From Oryza sativa Japonica Group (lineage: Eukaryota; Streptophyta; Magnoliopsida; Poales; Poaceae): DNA of 64,000 nt. Within the stretch, counting starts at the first letter, position 1, and every line of letters begins with the position of its first letter. The stretch is taken from assembly GCF_034140825.1 (NCBI RefSeq), contig NC_089035.1, positions 30,683,001 to 30,747,000 on the forward strand. Direction: 5' to 3'. The translations under genes were made by a program, and so were the position numbers. The notes beneath the pieces are model-generated. The model was not told the DNA's origin and did no database searches. It saw only the letters and a program-made list of their open reading frames with translations. Of this stretch, positions 1 through 9,612 are shown piece after piece.

Positions 1-210
1 GTAAGTAAATTACTTACGGTAGTAAAAGACCTATAAGTAAATGAGTTACTAACACTACCGCACACCCAATTGATTTATGTTATTTTCCTTCCAACGTGGA
101 ACCATAAGTAAAAGAATTACTAGGAGATTACGTCCGCGCCCAATATTTTTTTCGTCAATAAGTTATTGGTTTTTGTTCACACTGGAGCCTCACTAAGTAA
201 ATCAATTACT
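1..210. repeat. Four spaced AGTAA...TTACT inverted-repeat motifs
   Basis: Short dyads of the form AAGTAA-N(2-6)-TTACT occur four times: a perfect palindrome at 1-17, then near 34-51, 104-121 and 193-210. Each could form a small hairpin or a dimer-binding site. I know no named family with this arrangement. The first copy touches the window edge, so the array may continue to the left. Confidence 0.5.
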
Positions 211-1870
211 CGTGAACATATTGTTAGATTAATTCGTTATTGTTGAGTAATAATTTTACTATCTAGTTAAATATAGTTAAATAGACTCAAGTATTTTTCA
301 CGGACACTTATTAGCACATGGTAAATGTTTTACAATAAGCCTACACGATATGAATACAATGAGAAATATGAGAATAGTAACTTTTTTACAATAAGCCTAC
401 ACGGCATGAAACAATCATACGGTGTGAGTAAACATTTTACTCTATGACAATATAACATAGATCTAGAGACCGGCCGGTGGTTGGTGGCGGAGATGACTGG
501 CGCTGGCTGGACATTGACGGCGTCGCGGCATGGAGGTGGTCGTTGCTGCTCCTCCATGGCACTGGCTAGCAACCGGATCTGAAAATGTACTTGGTTGTAT
601 TCACATGAGCATAATGTACTCTGCTATACCTGAAAATGAGAAAGCAAAAATTAAATCCGGACTATAGTGTTCTTGGGCTCGCCTTACTCCCAGCCTACAA
701 TTAAACATTGTGCTACTCAGCGGAATGAGAAAACAAATACCAAATCCAGAAATAAATCTATTTGGTCAAGATGATCGGAATAAATCATTCAGCTGCAAGG
801 TTCATTTTCTAGATTTTCTAGTTCAACTGAGCCGAATGAATCATTCCGCTGCACTATATTACAGATGGGCAAATGGCACAGTTCTAGAAGGGTTAAAACT
901 AGAGGGTGAGCATTTAAGTAAAACCAAATAGATCCGTCTAAAACAATGATAAATTCTCAGATCATGAATCATGACACATCAGTAAATAACATTTGAAAAA
1001 TAGATTTTTTTCCTCCGTGATGCAAAACTGGGATAAAAAATGGCTCATTTTTTCCTTCGCATAAATAAATGGGAATCAAGGAGTTTTAATCCTTCACTGA
1101 TAAAAAACGTTACCATCATCACGTTAATAGGTTGTAGATTATTTTATTCAAACACCTATGCTCTGTTGAACCACAAAATTTCAGAGAGCAGTTCAGAGAA
1201 AATCAATTGATATGCTCTGTTGAACCACAAAACTTCATAGAACTGCTACCGAATTGAGCTTCTAGAGTTTTCATTTATCAAACATATCAGAGAACCTGAT
1301 GATGATGCTATTGGCAGTTTTCCAAATATTGCACGCACAAATATATCACTAAACAAATGAAATTCACATGGGAACACTTTTCTGAATATATTGCACAAAC
1401 AACTCATGACTGAACAAATGAAAATTAAGATGAGAGCATGGTTCTTCATGCGTTGCAAAAAAAACCTCTGGTATCAGGGCTATTCACTCATGATGCTTGA
1501 TCCAGCAAAAGCAGCAATCATCACAACAATACATAGAACCAAATTCACTAAGAATACATGATCATTTATGAAAATATGTCCAATTACAGCTATTTCTGAA
1601 AATGCAAGCTCTAACAGATAGCACCGGTGGTTTATACAAGTTTTGAGTTGTATAAATTTGAGATTACTGTCGAAATTCAAACATACACAGATCATATCAG
1701 CCATGACATCTTAATTTATGAATAACGCTAGCACAAGTGGCTTGGATAATTTCTGAATCATATAAATTTTGAACAGAACACATGAACATTGAGAATTTAG
1801 CAGGCTTATTACAAACTACAAAGATATAAAGGGGCAAATTTTTCATTTAATACCTTTATCGCTATTGATT
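1..1870. other. AT-rich intergenic DNA, no gene recognised
   Basis: No open reading frame here resembles a protein I know. The stretch is AT-rich and contains short direct repeats: a unit with the core ACAATAAGCCTACACG occurs near 332-350 and 387-405, and a 26-bp unit beginning ATGCTCTGTTGAACCAC occurs near 1158 and 1211, 53 bp apart. These look like local duplications or the ends of unrecognised repeats. An intron of a gene extending beyond the left edge cannot be excluded. Confidence 0.4.
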
Positions 1871-1939
1871 TGTAATACTTGGTTACTGCTAAGCAAGGGA
1901 ATAATATTAAGATGCTCTTAGAACAGCTCTGTTCAACTA

Positions 1940-2930
1940 GATCGAGACCACAAAAAGCCAAAAGCACAATAGTAACAAGCTCAGCTCAGAACTTCCATCG
2001 ATCCAATAAAAAAAAGGAACTAACCAGCGCCGCTGAGGGTGCAGCAGCACCAAATCCCACCGTTCTCCAGTCAGGCCTGGCAGGACTAGTCGCTGGCGCC
2101 TACAGCAATGCGATCGACGAGCACTGTCTGTCCACGGGCAGTGGCGGACCTGCAAGCAGCAACCTACACCTCTGCCTGGGTCTCTGCTATGCTTCGACAG
2201 CCCAATGGTCGTCGATCCACCCCAGATCAGGCGAGTCCCGAGCCTACATTGACTGCATCCAGCGGGGGACGCCGGCGGCGGCTAGAGAGGGAGGTCGGAG
2301 TCATGGGAGAAGGCAGCACCAGTGAGCACGAAGCCTTCCCCGGATCAGCCGTTGCCCAGTCGTAGCCGCCGGATCTGGCACCACTCAACTCGCATGCCAC
2401 GGGAGTTGGGAGCAGGTCCCGGTCGGGTCCGGCACGAGCAGTCTGCGCGCCCCGCCCATCACCTCCAAGACGCTCGCGCCCTACCCAGCGGCGCCGATGG
2501 CCTCGGCGAGCGCGGGCGGAATGGCGGCGAATGCGCCCGACTGGAGGAGCACGAAGCCTCTTCCCCCTCGCCTCCCCCATCCTCCACCGCCGCAAGCCGT
2601 CGCCGTCGCCGGCCACACCATTGCCGACTCCTCCGCTGGGCTCTCCTCCCGCCGCCACCGGGCCGCCGCCGCCGGATCCGGGAGGAGGACGGCCGCCCGC
2701 CGCTGTAGCCGTCGCCGTCGCAGGCCGTCGTCGTCGCCGGCCGCGCCCGCCGCTGCCGCAAGGCGTCGCCATCGCTGGCTACCGGAGGAAGCCCGAGCCA
2801 ATAGCCGCACGCCGCCCACGCGCCTCGTCATCACCGGATTCACCGCCCGAACCTCCTCGTCTCCGAGCCGTGGCTGGGGGGGGGGGGGGGGGTGCTGGTC
2901 TGGGGTAAGGGGTAGAATGTGAAGGGGAGC
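1940..2930. other. GC-rich island, unassigned
   Basis: Base composition changes abruptly to GC-rich with CCG/CGG trinucleotide runs, then returns to AT-rich after a G run at about 2879-2892. All frames are open for 100-180 codons, which is expected from composition alone. The translations are low-complexity Arg/Pro/Ala/Gly and match no domain I recognise. It could be the first exon and promoter of an unknown gene, or cargo of a transposon. I do not call a CDS. Confidence 0.35.
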
Positions 2931-2934
2931 ATTT

Positions 2935-3260
2935 TAGTTCTACTTTCAATATTCCTTATTCTTTTAATCCGAAATTTTAATTATGTCTAAATTACATTCT
3001 ATATAGACTCTTATACTTTTATTTTAATATTCCTTATTTTTTAAAATTTTTAATTTTAGATATTTATAAATTATATTTCTATATGGACTCTAACCTCTAC
3101 TTTTGTTCTTTTTTTTAATTTCGAATTTCAATTATTTATAATTGTATACGTATATGGGCTCTAGCCTTCTATTTCAATATTCAATTTTTTTTAAAAAAAT
3201 TCGAATTTCAGTTATTTTTAAATTATATTCCTATTTAAACTCTATTTTTCCTTTTTCTTC
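2935..3260. repeat. Diverged AT-rich tandem repeat, about 70-81 bp period
   Basis: A unit containing TTATATT-CTATATGGACTCTA followed by T-rich sequence and TTTTTAATTTTAGA/TTCGAATTTCA recurs with its ACTC landmark near 3007, 3087, 3158 and 3239. Spacing is therefore about 80, 70 and 81 bp. The copies are strongly diverged. It is a minor satellite-like array between the GC-rich island and the LINE. Confidence 0.5.
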
Positions 3261-3523
3261 GATTAATATGAGAATTTTTAAGCCGTGAGAGCGAACATAG
3301 AGGCTCCTTTTTCTATCACTTTAATAATATCATCGAATAGTCCGATACAATAGCTGGATTTTTTGTGATTTCAGTGCTATCATCGAATGCCTTGTTCTCT
3401 AACTGTACCTGAGTGCTAGCACGCATATATGAAACTGTCCCATTCTTGATGCTATGAATTGTTCTCTTCGACAAAGCCTCATTAAAATTATGTATGATCA
3501 TGGCAAATCGACCTTGTGTTCTT

Positions 3524-4556
3524 TTTTTTTTTTTGAATTTTCAACGCCGGGGGGGGGGAGCTTCCCCGCCTGAATTTACAGGGATGAAAGGGCAGAAGCG
3601 AAGCAACGCTTCCACTGCGAAACTATGGGACGTACATTACATTTCAATCGTTCTGACCAAAGGGATGCATCTTCAACACATCGGCGAAGGATCCGCTGGA
3701 GGGAGGGGGATTCTTTTCTGAAGACCACATTGTGTCGGTGATTCCAAAGACACCAAAAGCAAAGGAGGTAGAAGCACTTGAATTCTACCGTCGAGATTAT
3801 CGGAGGCGGCTTGAGCTGAAATAGGAGTTGTGCTAAGGGGATATTCGGGTGAACTCGGATCACAGACCAGAAAGCTAAAGAAAGGGACAGTGTAAAAGGA
3901 GGTGATCTTCGTCTTCATCTTGGCAGAGGCACAGCTCGCATGCAGCAGTTGACAATATTGTTTTCTTGTAGAGGTTTGCGCAAGTGGGCAGCCTGTTTTT
4001 TTTCATGAGCTAGGCGAAGAATTGCACTCTTGGCAGAGCTGCATTGTTCCAGACGAAATCCCAGTTGGCACAATTAGGTAGATTGGAAGAGGAAAGGAAT
4101 TGATATAGGGAGCTGGAGGAGAAGGTCTCTGAGTGGCCATTTGGGGAGTAGATCCGCTGATCCATACCACTTGAGAGCTCCAGTTGTTGGATGATATCCT
4201 GCACTTCTGCTAAGTCTTCTCGGGCGGCTGAAGAGAGACGAGGGGTGAGTCCCAGAGGGAGCCCCGCTTGCTTCACTTGGCGGACTGAGCAGTGTTGTCT
4301 AGTTGAGTGCGACAACAGAGCCGGAAAGGATTGGGAAAGAGGGGCGTTGCCATGCCAGACATCGAGCCAGAAGGATGATCTTCTCCCGTTTCTAATTATT
4401 ACTCTGGTGATTCGCCTGTACTCGGGGAGCTTGTCTGCGATAGATTTCCAATGAGTGCCGAGGAGTCTGCTGGGTTGGAGGGCTTCGTCTCGGAATTGTT
4501 CCCAAATCCAATTAATCCATGCAGAGTTTTCCGTGTGGAGGGTGTGGATTTTTTCG
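3524..4556 (-). mobile_element. 5'-truncated LINE (non-LTR retrotransposon) 3' end
   Basis: On the minus strand the translations match the C-terminal part of plant LINE reverse-transcriptase proteins. Residues from about 4315 to 4010 give the zf-RVT region (FSSSSLYQFL...WDFVWNNAALPRVQFFA), and 3863-3576 give the downstream tail (FWCLWNHRHNVVF...). The 3' end has the GCCGGGGG-AGCTTCCCCGCC untranslated motif common in grass LINEs and a poly(A) tail, seen as T's at 3524-3534. Flanking 9-bp target-site duplications TGTGTTCTT lie at 3515-3523 and 4557-4565. The endonuclease and most of the polymerase are missing, so the copy is dead on arrival. Confidence 0.85.
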
Positions 4557-4935
4557 TGTGTTCTTCAAAATGTTCCTAGTCAACAGCTGAAATCAACAAG
4601 CACTTAGTTAGTCCTAAGTGACCCACGTGCCTTTGAAGAATCGTTGCATTTAGATAGCAGCCTGCCATCCAACTATTTTCATGGATCAACATCATAGTAG
4701 TATTTGACGAGTGATGGTCCTCTGCAGTACTGCACATATAGTGCTGCCCACTGATATGTGAGTCCCACAGACCCTCGGGTCCACATGTCAGTCTGCAGTA
4801 CTTGCATGTGCATGTGCACACGCAGAGGATCTGAATTGATATTTGACTAACCTGCCTGATTGTCACAGGTCCCACTAGCTCTTGCAATACGGCCTGAAAT
4901 ACCACTTTTACAACTCCCTTCACAACAGTTCACCA

Positions 4936-5095
4936 TAGTGACTTTGTTTTTTTCCCCCTGCACTTCTTGGTGATCTTATCAGCAGATCCATATCCTACAT
5001 ATTCCTCATTGATATGTACTACTGGAATCAAGCAGCGTTGTGGAAGGAGAATTTGACATGGTTACATTGCGGCACTGCTGTCAATGGAAGCTTTC
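4936..5095 (+). pseudogene. Duplicated 5' fragment of the NB-ARC gene
   Basis: This stretch aligns with the start of the neighbouring NB-ARC gene (5396-5560). Shared blocks include TTCTTGGTGATCTT-TCAGCA, TCCATATCCT-CAT, ACTACTGGAATCAAGCAG versus ACTACCAGAAGCATCAGG, and GGAGAAT-TACA-GGTTACAT. The two copies lie about 460 bp apart in direct orientation. The fragment has lost its start codon and frame, so it is a relic of a tandem duplication of the N-terminal coding region rather than a gene. Confidence 0.75.
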
Positions 5096-5400
5096 AAGCT
5101 GTGCTGGTTCCAGATGTTGGCTAATTCTAAGGTTTGACGCATGCTCTTAAAATCGTTGCCTCTTACAAGCCTTTTCACTGGCCACCTATGGCTAATTGTG
5201 CAGAAATCAACTGAGCCATCAATAAATGACCCACTGTGCAAAGCGTTCCGTGCATTGCACCTAGACAGCGGCCTTACGATGCAATTCAGCTACATGACAA
5301 CTCTTTACTCCTCGCTAGCTTTGTGTTTTCAGAGTTGGCATTTTGCTGTTGAGTTGCATTCCTGATTGCTTTGCCTTTTCTAAGCACAAGATATATCACT

Positions 5401-6924
5401 ATGGATACCTTCTTTTCTGCAGTTCTTGGTGATCTTCTCAGCAGGTCCATATCCTTCATGGTTGACAGTTACTACCAGAAGCATCAGGGTGTTGAGGAGA
5501 ATCTACAATGCTTACATCGCTTGCTGCTCCGGATCCAAGCCATCGTTGAGGAGGCTGACAGTAGGCACATCACAAATCAAGCTATGCTGCTGCAACTTAG
5601 AATGCTGAGCAATATGATGTACAGGGGCTACTACTTCCTTGATAATTTCAGGTGCCGAATCGTTCAAGCGCATGCTCAAGATGAGGTGCGTGATCACTCT
5701 CTTGCCCTGTCCTCTTTCAATCCATTAAAGCAGTTTTGCTTCTCCACTACAACAAGGAAAATGGTATCTGAAGTTTCGGAGAGAAAAGAGCTGCATAAGA
5801 TGCTTGGTCACCTGGAAAGCATTGTTTCAGACATGCAGGAGTTTGTTGTGTTTGTGAGCAGCTACCCTCGTATGAGTCGACAACCTTATTGCAGCTACTT
5901 GTTGCTAGAGAACTGCATGTTTGGTCGCCAAGAAGAACAGGAAAGGGTCATCAACTTCCTGCTAGCACGACATCCTCCCGGCGGTGAAGAAGTTATTGAT
6001 GTGCTTCCGATAATTGGCCCAGGCAGGGTTGGGAAGAGCACTCTTGTTGAGCATGTCTGCCATGATGAAAGGGTGCGTAAATACTTCTCTACAATTGTTT
6101 TCTATGGCCTTGGTAGCATTGAGAATAATGGAGACATGGCGTTTCTTCCAGATACCGGCGCAGTCAAATATCGAAATCCTGTCTCAGGCAAACAGTCATT
6201 AGCTATCATTGAACTTGTTGATGAGATGGATGATGAAACATGGAAGAAGATATTGCACAGCCTTAGAGGAGACCACATAGCACCTGTGAGTAAGATCATA
6301 ATAATGAGCCGATCAAACAAGATAGAATTGTTTGGAACAACAAAGGCACTCCAATTAGATTTTCTCCCAAAAGAAGTTTTTTGGTATTTCTTCAAGACGA
6401 TTGCATTTGGGAGCACAAGTCCTGTAGAGGAGCCTAAGCTAGCATCCATATGTATGGACATCGCGGCTTTGGTGAATAGATCATTCATTGGATTAAACGT
6501 CCATGGGAGCATACTAAGATCTAATATATGTGCTCAATTCTGGTACAGTTATCTCAAACGTCTGAAATATTACACAGACAAGCATGTCCGTCTGTTTGGT
6601 GAACACCCAAGAGACACAAATAAAAATAACGGTGGACTTACTTACGTTTGGATGCATAAAAACAAACATGGCTGCAGTGGCCTAGCGACATACAAACTTT
6701 ATCAAGCAAGTTCTATAAGTCAAAATAATCTACCAACGATACGATCAATTGATATGGTTTCTCGAAATGTTAAGCCTCGAGCGAAATATGAAGTCTTGGA
6801 ATGGCAATCCAGCATACCTCCATACTATAGCTACATCGCGCAATACGAGATACTTGCACAACCGAAACTCATGCTACCTCCTAAAAGGAAGCGATCCGGG
6901 GCGCTCTCAGAAGAGTTAGTTTGA
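5401..6924 (+). CDS. NB-ARC disease-resistance-like protein without LRR domain
   Basis: Single-exon 507-residue protein of the plant NLR class, expected to be cytoplasmic. I chose the ATG at 5401 (MDTFFSAVLGDLL), which begins an Rx/CC-type helical N-terminal domain (residues about 1-150). The P-loop is GPGRVGKSTL at about residues 205-214. A degenerate kinase-2 (IIELVDEMDDETW), an RNBS-B-like segment (KIIIMSRSNKIELFGTT) and a weak GLPL region follow. The protein ends about 150 residues later with a basic tail (PPKRKRSG) and has no leucine-rich repeats, whereas full NLRs are usually 900 residues or more. Similar LRR-less proteins exist in rice. It may be a truncated or helper form, or a decaying gene. 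Its 5' end is duplicated upstream and its 3' end downstream. Confidence 0.85.
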   Translation: MDTFFSAVLGDLLSRSISFMVDSYYQKHQGVEENLQCLHRLLLRIQAIVEEADSRHITNQAMLLQLRMLSNMMYRGYYFLDNFRCRIVQAHAQDEVRDHSLALSSFNPLKQFCFSTTTRKMVSEVSERKELHKMLGHLESIVSDMQEFVVFVSSYPRMSRQPYCSYLLLENCMFGRQEEQERVINFLLARHPPGGEEVIDVLPIIGPGRVGKSTLVEHVCHDERVRKYFSTIVFYGLGSIENNGDMAFLPDTGAVKYRNPVSGKQSLAIIELVDEMDDETWKKILHSLRGDHIAPVSKIIIMSRSNKIELFGTTKALQLDFLPKEVFWYFFKTIAFGSTSPVEEPKLASICMDIAALVNRSFIGLNVHGSILRSNICAQFWYSYLKRLKYYTDKHVRLFGEHPRDTNKNNGGLTYVWMHKNKHGCSGLATYKLYQASSISQNNLPTIRSIDMVSRNVKPRAKYEVLEWQSSIPPYYSYIAQYEILAQPKLMLPPKRKRSGALSEELV

Positions 6925-7375
6925 TCTGGAATGGAATTGGTGTTGTCAAACTGTATTGTAGGTCCATCCATATGGCAAAGCAAACAATTTGGATGCTATA
7001 ACATCAACAGTTTAGCAAATATGTTAGTCCATTCTTATCCAGTTATTTTAACTTGTTGTTTGCCCCATGTTTTCCCCCCTTTTGATGATGTAAACTTACA
7101 ACAGTTATGTACATCCCTCTGCAGGAATGCTGTGTCATCTTCCGTTATCCGATCTTTTAATCATATGGTTTTGTTTTCTTTTCTGAAGGTTGGATGTACC
7201 TTTTTCGCTTTATACATTTCTAAAAATTTATAAAAGTTGAATCTGCATATCTCTATATTACCCCCTCTGTCTGAATAACATTGTCAACTATTGACATCTC
7301 ACTCACTGCAAATTATATTTGAACAATTAGATTTTGATGAATGGAACTTGCATGGTTATATTTGAACAGGAGCAA

Positions 7376-7908
7376 CAAGAATGCCTCCTGTTTGGTGAGC
7401 ATTTGAGCTCAGGGGAGGGCCTCAGGCTGAGCCCACAGCACTGGGCTCCTGGAGCGCACCATGGTTGTGCCTGAGCTTAGCCGTCTCACATGCATCTCGA
7501 ACAAACACAAAGCAGTGATAACAAACAGTTAAACATGCAGGGAATAGCAATCTTCAACAAAATGGTAAAAGCTAGCCTACAAATTTAGAGGCTAATTCTG
7601 AGTACAAGCAACTTCGGTATACAAAGTAGAGAAACAGGATGAAAGAAAACCACATGCAACACACCGTTACTTGCTCTGATTAACTATGACATGATTCAAA
7701 TCCGGGCAAAATTTAAAGGTGACGCCAGTAAAAACAATGCTTATAATGCTCTTATACCGTTCACATCCTTGACTTTTCTTTTCTTTTTTTTTTTGTGAAA
7801 GAAAACATCCTTGACTTCCCACCAAGGATTATATTGCCTTTGTCCTTCAGTAGGCTTCAAGAGCTAATTGATGCTCACATGTTAGAACAAAGTTCACCAG
7901 ACTGAACA
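7376..7908 (-). pseudogene. Duplicated 3' end of the RGG-box gene, interior lost
   Basis: This segment aligns with the 3' end of the RGG-box protein gene at 9256-9835. Shared blocks are GGGCTCCTGGAGCGCACC, AACAAAATGGTAAAAGCTAG, GGGCAAAATTTAAAGGTGAC and, in the last exon, AGGCTTCAAGAGCTAATTGATGC. The middle of the copied last exon, which codes for the RGG box, is missing and replaced by a T-rich stretch near 7772-7806. It is therefore a non-coding relic. It marks copy 1 of the tandem duplication described in the findings. Confidence 0.85.
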
Positions 7909-7921
7909 CATTTTTTTCAAA

Positions 7922-7962
7922 AAGAGAGAGAGAGAGAGAGAGAGAGAGTTAGAGAGAGAGTT
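7922..7962. repeat. (GA)n microsatellite
   Basis: A run of GA dinucleotides interrupted by TTA. It lies close to the inferred duplication junction near 8008 and corresponds to part of the last intron of the RGG-box gene. Confidence 0.9.
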
Positions 7963-8007
7963 AGAATCATTCACAAAATCTATAGTTCACCAACAAAACA
8001 ATTATAC

Positions 8008-8460
8008 CCAGGCGCTCTCAGAAGGGTTAGTTTGATTTGAAATCAGGGGGTGTTTAGATCCAGGAGTGTAAAGTTTTGGCGTGTCACATCGGATATTATA
8101 TAGGGTGTCGCATAGGGTGTTTGGACACTAATAAAAAAATAATTACAGAATTCGTCAGTAAACTGTGAGACGAATTTATTAAGCCTAATTAATCCATTAT
8201 TAGCAAATGTTTATTGTAGCACCATGTTGTCAAATCATGGAGCAATTAGGCTTAAAAGATTCGTTTCGCAAATTTATTATTTAATACTTCATGCAAGTGT
8301 TAAAACGTTCGATGTGACAGGGTGTAAAATTTTGGGGTGGAATGTGAACAGGGTCTCAGTGTTGGTATTGTCAAGATCCAGAGTAGGTCCATCATATGGC
8401 ACAACAAAACAATACGATACCGTAATGGCAACAGACAAGGGTCAAGTAATTTGATTGATT
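8008..8460 (+). pseudogene. Duplicated 3' end of the NB-ARC gene, split by a MITE
   Basis: 8010-8042 matches the last codons and stop region of the NB-ARC gene (6896-6930; GGCGCTCTCAGAAG-GTTAGTTTGAT). 8359-8430 matches the following 3' sequence (TGTTGTCAA...GTAGGTCCATC-ATATGGCA-A-CAAACAAT). The two halves are separated by a 310-bp MITE at 8046-8355. Only the last coding residues are present, so it codes for nothing. Confidence 0.85.
8046..8355. mobile_element. MITE inside the NB-ARC 3' copy
   Basis: The ends are imperfect inverted repeats (GGGGGTGTTTAGATCC at the left; the reverse complement of the right end reads GACCCTGTTCACATTCC). Subterminal sequence also pairs (GTAAAGTTTTGG versus CCAAAATTTTAC). 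The flanks show a possible 3-bp TCA duplication. The insertion exactly interrupts homology to the NB-ARC 3' sequence, which confirms the borders. The family is common in rice (PIF/Harbinger-like by its 3-bp target duplication); I do not name the subfamily. Confidence 0.75.
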
Positions 8461-8544
8461 CACTTCTTACTTCTTATAGCTAATGTTTTAGCTATTAGCA
8501 TGGAGTCTCCCACTTTTCGAATTTGCGCTACTATTGTACATTGC

Positions 8545-8689
8545 GGCCGTGTTTAGATCTAAAGTTTTTCTTCAAACTTCCAACTTTTCCATCACATCAA
8601 AACTTTCCTACACACAAACTTTTAACTTTTCCGTCACATCGTTCCAATTTTAATCAAACTTCTAATTTTGGCGGGAACTAAACACAGCC
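8545..8689. mobile_element. Short MITE, GGCCGTGTTTAG family, copy 1
   Basis: About 145 bp ending in inverted repeats GGCCGTGTTTAGATC and (reverse complement of the right end) AGGCTGTGTTTAGTTCC, with internal CTTCCAACTTTTCCATCACATC motifs. Copies like this are abundant in rice. Confidence 0.75.
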
Positions 8690-8713
8690 TGCATCTAGGA
8701 CGGAGTACAAGTT

Positions 8714-8891
8714 GGCCGTGTTTAGTTCCAAAGTTTTTTTTCAAACTTCCAACTTTTCCATCACATCCAAACTTTTCTAGATACATAAACTTCCAACTTT
8801 TCCATCACATCGTTCCAATTTCAACCAAATTTTCTGTCACATCGTTCCAATTTCTACCGAATTTTCAATTTTGTGTTAACTAAACACGACC
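8714..8891. mobile_element. Short MITE, GGCCGTGTTTAG family, copy 2
   Basis: About 178 bp, same family and orientation as the copy just upstream. Ends are GGCCGTGTTTAGTTCC and GGTCGTGTTTAGTTAAC (reverse complement of the right end). The internal CATCACATCGTTCCAATTT block is repeated. Confidence 0.75.
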
Positions 8892-9038
8892 GTAGGTGTG
8901 ATCTAAAAATATATAGCAAGCTAGAAGGTCTCTGTTACGGACCATGTTTTTATGTTGGCTTTTGTAACTTGAGCAGAGCATGCTTCTTCCTGTTTAGTTC
9001 AAGATTTCCTGTTTGGGTCATAAACCAGCAGTTCGTAC

Positions 9039-9180
9039 GGCTGTGTTTAGTTCACACCAAAATTGAAAATTTAGTTGAAATTAAAACGATGTGATAAAAA
9101 AGTTGAAAGTTTGTGTAAGAACATTTTGATTTGATGAAAAGGTTATAAGTTTGAAGAATTATTTTGAAACTAAACACGCC
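9039..9180. mobile_element. Short MITE, GGCCGTGTTTAG family, copy 3 (inverted)
   Basis: About 142 bp with ends GGCTGTGTTTAGTTC and GGCGTGTTTAGTTTC (reverse complement). The interior is the reverse complement of copies 1 and 2 (AACGATGTGATAAAAAAGTTG). Flanking GTAC/CGTAC may be part of a target duplication. Confidence 0.75.
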
Positions 9181-9612
9181 GTACCACCAGACACCCCAGA
9201 CACCCAATTCTGACTAGCTCGTGCAATTGCGGAAGAGAACGGACCATTCTGCAGTTTGTCCTTGAGCTCAGGCTGTGTCCATAGCTCTGGGCTCCTGGAG
9301 CGCACCATGGTTGTACGCTGAGGTCTCACACAGCGTAGGACATCATCACACGCAAACACAAGCCAGCGGCAACAGCAGCTAATAAACATGCAAGGAATGC
9401 AGATTTTTAACAAAATGGTAAAAGCTAGCCTACAAAATTAGAGGCTAATTCTGACAAGCAACTCCGGTATACAAAGTAGACCAACACACGATGGAAAAAA
9501 GGCACAGGCAACACCATTATTTGTTCCGATTAACCGTGACAATATGATTCAACTGCGGGCAAAATTTAAAGGTGACACCAGTAAAAACAATGCTGCGATG
9601 CTCTTAGACCGT

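Noticed and set aside
2227-2922. Several overlapping 100-180-codon frames in the GC-rich island
   Set aside because: Present in nearly all frames, low-complexity, start positions arbitrary; composition explains them.
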